Origin: Luidia sarsii
Taxonomy: Eukaryota > Echinodermata > Asteroidea > Paxillosida > Luidiidae
Length of the DNA: 64,000 nt
NCBI GenBank assembly: GCA_949987565.1
Contig: OX465109.1
Location: forward strand, 13,161,400 to 13,225,399
Direction: 5' to 3'
Shown here: piece after piece, positions 55,801-64,000 of the stretch
How positions within the stretch are numbered: position 1 is the stretch's first letter
Layout of the letters: every line of letters begins with the position of its first letter
Translations under genes and position numbers: made by a program
The notes under the pieces: model-generated
Seen by the model: only the letters and a program-made list of their open reading frames with translations
Told to the model about the DNA's origin: nothing
The model's database searches: none

Positions 55801-57470
55801 GCAATATGAACTAAGGGTATACCTCACGAGCAAAACAAGTTCGGGTAAAAAAAAACCTCACTAATATTTAGTGAGAATCTGGTATTTTTGGTGATATATA
55901 TTTAAGCATCAGCATCAAGCGGCTCACCTAACTGCACGAGTGTGCGTTCATCCTTCCAACGCGTATACTCGTCACGAATCTCAATTTTCTGCTGTTCAGT
56001 AGCGCATTTGCGCCAGAAGAGAATACCTTCAGCAAGCAAGCGCGGTCAGTATTTATAGGGAATTTGCTTGTTTTATCATCGGTTTCAAATGTAGCCTTAG
56101 TGGTGTTTGTAATATATCTTGAGCGGAAATTTTCCTGATCAGCTCACATACAGCGTGTATAGAGCATCGCATTCTTTATTTTATCTTTAACCGCATCATC
56201 GGTTTTAAGGTACAGTAGCTATTAGTAATTGATGGGTTGGTGGTGGTGGTGTCAGCGCCCATCTTGCGTTCACTGCGCGGGGGGCGTTTTGTACTACTGC
56301 TCATCGTTATGGTGTTCTCTAATATCTCAATACGGGCTAGAATTTCGCCAAGCGTTATATTAATATTAGCAAACTCCGTGCCCATCTGGGAGGTCCAAGA
56401 TTCAAATTTTACTTTGAGTGCGTGAACCACACCTTGATCAATTTCAGACATGTCGTGATATGTCGTATGGTTTTGAGTCTTTATCGCTTCAAATTTAGAA
56501 TCAGGTACCAGGCTGTGTCCTATTATTGGCGCAATATTTCTCGCCCATGTCGTGGTATGACATACTATCTTACTCCCTTTTTTTGCTGACTGCACATGGC
56601 TGATTTCTCGGAGTTGCATCGTAGTGCAGCAGATTAACTGTGACTACTACTGTAGCTTCCTCAGACTCTCAGTGCAGTACACATGTGAGCTTGGCAGAGT
56701 GCGTGAGACGTTGTCCCCACTGAATTCCTGCATACAAATGCTACACTCAAGCAAACCACTGAGTGACATGGAGTCTGATGAAGCCATGACGTCTTTCACG
56801 TACAATGAATGACTGGAAGCAGGTGATGAGAGCAGATGTAAAGTGATAGCTGGAAATCTTTAGAGAGCCTGAAGTTTTGATTCTGCACTTGGTCCATTTT
56901 CAACTGTGGAGATTTATAGCTGGTTTACTGTTATGTTCCAACAGATTGACCTTCAATGTATGTGTACATGTACATGTAGCTGTACAGTGTACACTACATA
57001 TTCATGTTCATTGCACAGTGTTAATTGGTGCATAGTGTGCAATGCACAAAAAAGACAAAATGCATTTTATAATTTTTATTCTTAGTAGTGAATGTTTACC
57101 CAATCTGACTTTAAAACAGTGATTGGTTATGCCTGTCACACTTACCTGTTTCTGAACTTCTTACTCCCTTTTTTTGCTGACTGCACATGGCTGTTTCTCG
57201 GAGTTGCATCGTAGTGCAGCAGATTAACTGTGACTACTACTGTAGCTTCCTCAGACTCTCAGTGCAGTACACATGTGAGCTTGGCAGAGTGCGTGAGACG
57301 TTGTCCCCACTGAATTCCTCCATACAAATGCTACACTCAAGCAAACCACTGAGTGACATGGAGTCTGATGAAGCCATGATGTCTTTCACGTACAATGAAT
57401 GACCGGAAACAGGTGATGAGAGCAGATGTAAAGTGATAGCTGCAAATCTTTAGAGAGCCTGAAGTTTTGA

Positions 57471-58110
57471 TCATTGTAGGCATAGATAAAGTTCACGTGG
57501 TAGCGGCACTTGCAAACATTCTGAGGTACTTGTTTGCTTAAGTAGATATTAGTCTTAGCTGAGCAAACTTGCTTGCCTCAGGAAATTCTTCAACGAAGAG
57601 AGCTGTCAGATGGCGTATTTGTAGCTTGTTTTTTTGTCTATCCTTTTCCTGGAAACCCGGCAATTCTTCTTCCCTGGTACTTGGCGACTTATATCGTCAT
57701 GTTCATAGAACTTCTTTACAATGCTGGTCAACTCTGGAGTAGTAGCATTTGCTTCTGTTCTTTTGCTGACTGCTTTGGGCGACTGACTGGAGGTAGCATC
57801 TTTAACAACTTGCTGGCTCCTTCTTTTGTGTGGACTTGATGGAAGTGCCTGGTCCAGGATTCTCTTTGCTCTGGCCGTAGCTTTTGCCATCACACTCCTG
57901 AATGGGGACTTCGGTTTTGAAGAAGCAGCTTCAGTCCTTTTCTGCTTTTTAAAATTCCTACACCTTGCTACTCTGATTCTGTTCCTCAGTTTTCTTTTTT
58001 CCCCCCTTTTTTACGTTTGTTTGGTCTTTTGAGAAACTTCTTTGTGCATCTTCATGAACTCCTCATATTTTCCTTGTGCTTTAAATTTCTCTATGTAATG
58101 TTTCTATTTT
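57471..58110 (-). pseudogene. decayed mobile-type gene fragment truncated by the array edge
   Basis: Minus-strand segments, read from 58110 downward: QGKYEEFMKMHKEVSQKTKQ, a stop, then RNRIRVARCRNFKKQKRTE, SKPKSPFRS, LPSSPHKRRSQQVVKDA, IVKKFYEHDDISRQVPGKK and, after a frameshift near 57610, PQNVCKCRYHVNFIYAYND at the array junction. The order basic region, S(P/L)..K..LPSSP.KR, V..FY..DD(I/V)SRQ.PG.K, ..P.NVC.C.YH.NF is, from memory, that of a multicopy uncharacterised protein family of hydrozoans, lancelets and molluscs. Unlike the gene at 13158-16345, its basic N-terminus suggests nucleic-acid binding. It is broken by one stop and at least one frameshift, and its 3' part is replaced by array sequence at 57470. 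Confidence 0.6.
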
Positions 58111-59295
58111 TTAGCACAAGTGAAAGTGAAAACTGGAGTGTACATACATGCACATACACAACTTGTGCTTAGTACAAGTGCATTGTGGGTAGGTTGATTA
58201 AAGATTACTGCCCCCTATCCATTCATTAGTGACATCAGTGCAGTTGTCAATACTAAGTCATGACTAAGAACAAAGATATTCTAAGGCTTTGTTGATCTCT
58301 TTGCATTCTCTTCTTGGCATTACAGTAAACTGGCCCGGCGCATTGCTGGTTAGTCGCATTACAAATTTTGTTGACACATTAAATAATGCTGACTAAAGCT
58401 TTTAATTCCTTAGTAATTTCAGACAATATTAAGTGTAGAAGCGTATGTATACCGGTACATGTAATTTGAAATAAAACAATCCGCAGATTTTTGCTATAAT
58501 TATAAAAAATCTTCTTTTGGTCAGTCACATTACACCACATTGAAGCTTTAATAGGTACACTCATTGTATGGCTTTAATGGAATGCATAAGATGGGTCCTG
58601 GTTCTAATCAGAATGCTAAAAACAATTTGGCAAAACAGGTCTTCCCTCGGACTAAGTGACCCAGAACCTTAACAAAAGTTAATTTCTGTTTACTTGCAAA
58701 CTTGGAAGTGGAAAGAATATTGTGACATAGATTTAATTTGTTGGTGTCTTGTCCATGTTTGCTTGTAATTCCCCATACATGTATATTATGTATTGTGGGA
58801 ATTTGTGGGCAATTTTATCTCTGTATTTCAATGATGAGTTTTATTTGAAATGTTGTATTCAAACAGTTTCACTTTATGTACATGTTATTCATGTACCTTT
58901 AGTCTATTTGGTTCATGCAGTAAAACAGAAAATGTAATGAAATTAATTTGACTATTGCAAAGTGACAGCCAGAATGTTTCTTGTTAATTTGTCAGTAAAA
59001 CTTTTCTTGTTCTTTTAATTTTTTCTTGTTCATTTTTGGGGGTTTGTTTTCTATTGTAGAATAAAAAATTGCAAAATACCGGTAGTAAATTGTAGTGTTT
59101 TCATTTCTTGTGTCATGCTGTAAGGTAAAAATTGCAATGAAATGACTTACTCTTTGGTATAATTGAAATGAACAGCCAGACTTATCCGTTGATTAAATGA
59201 AAGACTAAAAATTTCAGGTCAACCTAAACATTCCTGAACCTTCAAACAACCAAGCACCATGTGTATGGGTACTAATATAAATGTATTGTTACTGA
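58111..59295. other. no gene recognised
   Basis: AT-rich sequence without supported exon or repeat. Confidence 0.4.
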
Positions 59296-59310
59296 TAAAT
59301 ACAATACAGT

Positions 59311-59360
59311 CGTCTCCTGACGATGAGTAGAGTACACACTGCTCGAAACGTTGAGTCACC
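59311..59360 (+). ncRNA. candidate type-I hammerhead ribozyme in a PLE end
   Basis: Core CTGACGA at 59317-59323 fits CUGANGA. Stem II is GAGTAG (59325-59330) pairing with CTGCTC (59339-59344) around an 8-base loop AGTACACA. GAAA follows at 59345-59348, then C-G-T-T, with cleavage expected after T59352. Stem I is CTC (59314-59316) with GAG (59353-59355), extended imperfectly outward. Helix III is only the palindrome ACGT, as in the minimal hammerheads described for Penelope-like elements that are thought to work as dimers. The downstream block GGCTCTTCTCAGAGCCACAC and the ACCGCAAACC repeat also occur next to decayed copies at 20455 and 22600. All core bases are present; activity is inference. 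Confidence 0.6.
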
Positions 59361-59470
59361 GGCTCTTCTCAGAGCCACACTCAGTCTCAAAAGAGATGAT
59401 ACACATGGTGTCACCGCAAACCAAATAATAATAATTGTTTCCACCATGCAAACCTTCAAGTCTTTTCTAA
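59361..59470 (+). repeat. PLE-end sequence downstream of the hammerhead
   Basis: Contains CACATGGTGTCACCGCAAACC and TTTCCACCATGCAAACCTTC, shared with 16368-16445 and 20565-20625. Confidence 0.55.
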
Positions 59471-59569
59471 ATACAATACATTAATACAGCATCGGTCATG
59501 TCGGTACATTAGGTCGACATATTTTCTTCTATTTTACACAATTTGTAGATGGCCCTTGTAGAATTCACA

Positions 59570-59730
59570 TTTTAAGTTTGTCCTTTTGAAAGTTCGTCCT
59601 CTTGTAAGGTTGTCCCTTGTAAGATTGTCCTTTTTATATTGAGTTTAACCTTTTAAAATTGAGTCCTCGCGTAGTTTTGTCCTTTTGGATATTGAGTTTG
59701 TCTTTAAACGAATGTCTCTATTAACTATTT
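59570..59730. repeat. degenerate TTGTCCTTTT-type tandem repeat
   Basis: Variants of TTGTCCTTTT(N) and ATTGAGTTT recur about every 15-30 bases (for example TTGTCCCTTGTAAGATTG and TTTTGTCCTTTTGGATATTG). Confidence 0.5.
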
Positions 59731-59925
59731 TGTCCTTTTGTCTTTCTTTTTTTGTTATCAATTTTTTATTTTTTTATTTTGGCCCTTTTGGCCGCCCATA
59801 CCCACAAGGATATTTGAAAATAACTAAAAAAGGGACAATTGTTTGTGTAAAACTCCCACAAATGTTTTATATTTAAAGGGAAATACAGTCCAAATTTCTA
59901 CAAAAAAAAGGTGAATGCACGAATG

Positions 59926-60100
59926 TCAAAATTTAGTGGGCCTGACGTTTCGATCCTAGCAGGACCTTTCTCAAAGGCAGAGTGACAAGGACAAAACAGA
60001 TACACTACATGAAGGAAGGGGGATGAGAGTGAAAATAACATGGATGAGAAACAAAGGACAAAGAGGAAAGCTGGTAGAGTGAGATCAAAGGGAATATTGT
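59926..60100 (-). repeat. PLE 3' end copy, minus strand
   Basis: Reverse complement reads CTCTTTGTCCTTTGTTTCTC, CTGTTTTGTCCTTGTCACTC, TGCCTTTGAGAAAGGTCC, GGATCGAAACGTCAGGCCC. This is the same order as 4780-4935. Confidence 0.7.
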
Positions 60101-61200
60101 TTCTCACTCGGTTGTATTAGTGCACAAGAAGAAAGCCATGTCTTCACAAGGATACCGATTCGGGTTTTTGACCTGACACAAGCCACCCGCTCATTGAATA
60201 CATTGTAATGCACCTTACAGTTACCCGGTACACCCTAGGAGAAATACAAGTACATGCACATACGTACGGTACACGTACAGACATGGATGAATAATTATTC
60301 CTTCAATACATGAATACATGCAGCATGTGTGTTCAATGCATGGGTGGGGCCTTCACTGGGGTGAAGCTTATGTTTGCTTCCCGCCACCATCATGCAGACA
60401 GTGGTGAAAGTAAGTCTTGTCCATTGATTTTTTTTGCTGAAGCTGGAGCTTGGAATAAAGACCGGAAAGCCAAATGAAACAGTGGACTTGGTTTTATGGT
60501 GTATTGAAGCACTTGGCAAGGGGTGTAGGGTGGGGGGGAGGGGGGTGAACGATGGGTTCACCTTGGGAGGGAAAGACTCCTGATGAAAGGGATGACGGCT
60601 ACACAGGATTGGTGTCTCAGTGGTGTTCCAGTGAATCATATTACATGATCGTCATGGAATTATATTTTCTGTGGTCTGATTGTAGGATGGTAAAAATAAA
60701 ACCTAAGAAAAGAAAATAATTACAATAATCAATGCTATGTTTAAATACATTCTACATGACTCAATTACTCAAATGACCAATATGGATTATGAATGATTGC
60801 AGTGTAAGTGGCAGTGGAACTGTGGTGGACTCACCCATCACCTTGACCAGTGTGGCAATGGGTGAACAAAGAATAAAGAGCAAAGTAATATTATGAATGG
60901 CATGGAGAGTGATTGGGACCCACTGTACTTATTTGAGTTGATGGTCACCTTGATCGAATCCCCTCCTTAGATATTCCAATTTGTTCTCAAAACAGTGTTT
61001 AGACACAATTTATTTACTGAAAGTTGACAACCCGACAGCCGCTCCCAGTACACACACAGCCATGAAAAAGCCCCTACACACCATTTGCACAAATCCAAAA
61101 TGGTCCATTTGCAATTACCGACGACTGTTTTGAGATTTAATTGCAACTTTCCGGTTTAAATGCACAGTTGCATTATTGAAAATTCTGATACATGTAAATG
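60101..61200. other. no gene recognised
   Basis: Includes a G-rich tract at 60525-60547 and a minus-strand 114-codon frame without domain features. Nothing supported. Confidence 0.4.
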
Positions 61201-61204
61201 TAGG

Positions 61205-61380
61205 TGCATTTTACGATCCTAGAAGCTGACACAGTTTGATGAAAAAATTAGCCAGTTTTTCACCATTTTCTCCCGACGTGGTTGACGGATTGAGCTGAAA
61301 CGTTCAAAGGTGTGTTATTTCATGCATATGCTGGATTAGACAAAGTATGGACGCATTTCTAAGACCTTTACCAATGATGT
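61205..61380 (-). repeat. dispersed repeat (reverse of 9560-9740)
   Basis: GATGAAAAAATTAGCCAGTTT, TTCACCATTTTCTC, TTTCATGCATATGCTGGATTA and TTTCTAAGACCTTTACCAAT match the reverse complement of 9590-9710 closely. Confidence 0.7.
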
Positions 61381-61550
61381 GTAGGGGCAAATTTAAACCA
61401 TTATATACAGTAAGTCTGTACTGGCACATGCTTATGGGATGAAGAAAGGTTATAAAACCTAGATGGGCAAAGATGTCCCTCAACATCAATTTCACTGTCT
61501 AAACTCACATACAAATTAAAACAAATTAAATGATAGTACTATACCCTTCA

Positions 61551-61688
61551 GCCCTCGGCAAAGAAGTTGATAAGCTACGGTACGCTAGTGCACATCCCAA
61601 CGTTGAACAAGTCCGGAAGAAGGGAAGAATCTGGGCAATTTCGGGAGAGCTCAACAAGATGTTCTTTGCCCATGGTAGATCGTACTAG
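61551..61688 (+). other. short protein-like fragment
   Basis: The frame reads EVDKLRYASAHPNVEQVRKK, then GRIWAISGELNKMFFAHGRS and a stop. Composition is protein-like, but it is under 50 codons, has no start, and I recognise no family. Possibly the tail of a mobile-element protein. Confidence 0.2.
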
Positions 61689-61699
61689 CCAAAGGGGCA

Positions 61700-62660
61700 G
61701 TGTTTTGACAGGGCAGTTTTAAGAAATTATCTGATTATTGCTATGATGATTGATGCCAAGCAGCCTATTAAAGCAGCATGCGGACTGGAATTAAAAATGG
61801 GAAATGTTTTCACTGTGACGATGGTAAAAGTTTGAAAGGGGATACCACCATTCACTCCAAACAGTCTTGTTACGGGGAAGACGGCAGCAGTGGCTTGACT
61901 GATCACAGGATTGAAGCATGTCAAGTGGCTCTATAATATGCCTTTTTATGCCTAATAAGCCTTTTGATATGGCCAATAGTCCGGGATTGTAACTTGAGCG
62001 AGTTGAGCATGCAGTACTTGAACAGGAGATCCAACCCGTGTCCATTGTGGGATGCTTTATGTTCATGGTTGTTTTGAATAATTATTATGCCGTCTAGATT
62101 TACATGTACTTTACAATTGGAACAGGGGAATATGGTACATGTAGCCTAATGAGGATTCCGGAAGTGATTCCATCATGTACCCTGAAAATCCTGACAGAAG
62201 ACCCCCCATTATGAGAAAACCCACCAAGACATACTGGTACATGTTAACAGAGGAAACCTCTAGTGTGTAGTGTAGTAAGCTAATGCTAAACAGAAGATGG
62301 AGTTACTGAATTATGCCAATTGGTTTGTACGTATACAACTGTACATACATGTACAACTGTACACCGGTACATGCCTATGGGGCTGTCTTCCCAAACGATA
62401 ACCCCAGAGCCCCACTCACCGTTCATATGTACTTATATAGAAACAGAATACTGACATCTTGAGAAAAAAATGTGGGTAAAAAAGTGCTAATACAGTGGTA
62501 GGGGATCAGTTCTGTGACTTGTAAGTTGTATACATGTACAGTACATTGTACATCCATTAGGCTGTGTACATCTTAGTACCCTGGTATGACAATATCATTT
62601 TTATGTACACGTGTACATGTTCAGTATAATTATGCATTGAATGAACATGCATATATCCCT
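61700..62660. other. no gene recognised
   Basis: Unassigned, with TACATG-rich tracts at 62330-62370 and 62530-62560. Confidence 0.4.
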
Positions 62661-62676
62661 AGCTTGATTGAACCAT

Positions 62677-63696
62677 GAACTGAAAACCACAGAACAAACA
62701 GTATAAAGGCATGGTGAAGGGCAAGAGATCTGTGTGGAACTGAAAACCACAGAACAAACAGTATACAGGCATGGTGAAGGGCATGAGATCTGTGTGGAAC
62801 TGAAAACCACAGAACAAACAGTATACAGGCATGGTGAAGGGCACGAGATCTGTGTGGAACTGAAAACCACAGAACAAACAGTATACAGGCATGGTGAAGG
62901 GCATGAGATCTGTGTGGAACTGAAAACCACAGAACAAACAGTATACAGGCATGGTGAAGGGCAAGAGATCTGTGTGGAACTGAAAACCACAGAACAAACA
63001 GTATACAGGCATGGTGAAGGGCAAGAGATCTGTGTGGAACTGAAAACCACAGAACAAACAGTATACAGGCATGGTGAAGGGCATGAGATCTGTGTGCAAC
63101 TGAAAACCACAGAACAAACAGTATATAGGCATGGTGAAGGGCAAGATATCTGTGTGGAACTGAAAATTACAGAACAAACAGTATACAGGCATGGTGAAGG
63201 GCAAGAGATCTGTGTGGAACTGAAAATTATAGAACAAACAGTATACAGGCATGGTGAAGGGCAAGAGATCTGTGTGGAACTGAAAATTACAGAACAAACA
63301 GTATACAGGCATGGTGAAGGGCACGAGATCTGTGTGGAACTGAAAACCACAGAACAAACAGTATACAGGCATGGTGAAGGGCACGAGATCTGTGTGGAAC
63401 TGAAAACTACAGAACAAACAGTATACAGGCATGGTGAAGGGCAAGAGATCTGTGTGGAACTGAAAACTACAGAACAAACAGTATACAGGCATGGTAAAGG
63501 GCAAGAGATCTGTGTGGAACTGAAAACCACAGAACAAACAGTATACAGGCATGGTGAAGGGCACGAGATCTGTGTGGAACTGAAAACTACAGAACAAATA
63601 GTATACAGGCATGGTGAAGGGCATGAGATCTGTGTGGAACTGAAAACCACAGAACAAACAGTATACAGGCATGGTGAAGGGCATGAGATCTGTGTG
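62677..63696. repeat. 17 x 60-bp minisatellite without indels
   Basis: Exactly 17 units of 60 bp, from GAACTGAAAACCACAGAAC through AACAGTATACAGGCATGG and TGAAGGGCAAGAGATCTGTGTG. Variation is limited to a few sites (GGGCA-A/T/C-GAGATC; AAAACC/ACT/ATT-AC; rare others). Because 60 is a multiple of 3, the + strand is open for 321 codons as a 20-residue repeat (ELKTTEQTVYRHGEG..EICV), and two minus-strand frames are open for about 350-365 codons. There is no splice, start or domain context that supports any of them as a gene. Confidence 0.95.
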
Positions 63697-63699
63697 TGA

Positions 63700-64000
63700 A
63701 CCGTACATGCTGCACACTTTCGTATCTAATTGCAAAATAGATAACTCGGAAGGCAAGATAAAGGCCTAAAGCTATGCGCTGTAAAACCACCCAGCGCTTT
63801 TACGGTATATTCCATTGTAACTTGGCAGTACATGTAGGTGTTGATTTCGAGTGAGTGATTACGTCATCAGGCTGTCCGTGGTTTTTTTGTGACCATATGT
63901 TCATATTGGGGCTGTTGACACTGAATACACGCGATTATTTGGATCATGAATTCGTGATTCGAATCGTGATTAAAACTCCACTTTTGTGTGTGAACAAAAT
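63700..64000. other. no gene recognised
   Basis: Sequence after the minisatellite. A short ATTCGTGATT / GAATCGTGATT direct echo lies at 63949-63971; otherwise unassigned. Confidence 0.35.

Larger units (their letters stand above)
39112..57470. repeat. 18.4-kb tandem array, nine units of about 2,056 bp (last one partial)
   Basis: Counting from the common TCGCATTCTTTATTTTATC, units begin at 39112, 41168, 43818, 45874, 47935, 49995, 52051, 54107 and 56167. The lengths are 2056, 2650, 2056, 2061, 2060, 2056, 2056 and 2060, then a partial 1304. Units differ by only scattered substitutions and a few small indels, so the array is recent or homogenised. Each unit has region A (minus-strand frame), two diverged copies of a sub-repeat B of about 590 bp, and region C. 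The second unit has three B copies. I see no transposase, terminal repeat or RNA gene in the unit. The array lies in what should be the FBXL4 intron after exon 9. Confidence 0.95.

Noticed and set aside
39846..55864. Repeated + strand frames of 68, 103 and 109 codons in the array
   Set aside because: They run over TACATG low complexity or across sub-repeat borders, have mixed cysteine-rich junk composition, and change with each indel. Only the short B-repeat frame end is mentioned as a possible exon.
39177..56425. A 62-codon + strand frame (MVVVVSAPILRS..) in each array unit
   Set aside because: It is the antisense shadow of the minus-strand region-A frame, and its conservation follows from the array's homogeneity.
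57573..57839. An 88-codon + strand hydrophobic frame resembling a membrane protein
   Set aside because: Antisense of the basic, protein-like minus-strand mobile-type gene fragment at 57471-58110.
62677..63696. CRISPR array
   Set aside because: Units are head-to-tail without unique spacers, and the context is eukaryotic; it is a minisatellite.
62659..63756. Minus-strand frames of 349 and 365 codons
   Set aside because: Pure products of the 60-bp repeat, with no start, splice or domain context.

Overview
The window looks like nuclear DNA from a marine invertebrate deuterostome (echinoderm, hemichordate or lancelet type). It is AT-leaning, has spliced genes with GT/AG introns, is rich in TACATG low-complexity sequence, and is crowded with tRNA-derived SINEs, Penelope-like element (PLE) ends, foldback elements, MITEs and minisatellites. 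The organism is an inference from these traits; I did not identify a species. There are no operons, Shine-Dalgarno sites or other prokaryotic features.

The only host gene I recognise with confidence is FBXL4, on the + strand. Nine consecutive exons (9149-23995) carry the N-terminal region, the discoidin-like domain, the F-box and the start of the leucine-rich repeats. All splice phases agree and no coding exon is broken. The C-terminal LRR exons are not seen in the following 40 kb, so they should lie beyond the right edge in a very long intron, or be displaced by assembly error.

Layout. 1-9100: intergenic or 5' region with a perfect 110-bp palindrome, a diverged tandem duplication, LINE and PLE ends, a 65/67-bp minisatellite and an 897-bp foldback element. 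9149-23995: FBXL4 exons 1-9. The first intron holds a decayed mobile-type gene (9991-16345), itself split by a 762-bp terminal-inverted-repeat element (14135-14896). 22915-27510: two minisatellites, one of them an 18/9-bp array open in several frames. 27.5-39.1 kb: dispersed repeats, a minus-strand NHL-repeat-like fragment, a LINE tail, a second foldback element (34442-35331) and a TAC/TAG microsatellite. 39112-57470: an 18.4-kb tandem array of nearly nine copies of a unit of about 2,056 bp. 57471-64000: a minus-strand mobile-type gene fragment cut by the array edge, a candidate hammerhead ribozyme in a PLE end (59311-59360) and a 17 x 60 bp minisatellite without indels (62677-63696).

The most unusual items are the 2-kb tandem array with its inner sub-repeat and decaying minus-strand reading frame, the hammerhead candidate together with the palindromic PLE-end family, and the two foldback elements. 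Family identifications come from memory of protein families; no search was run.
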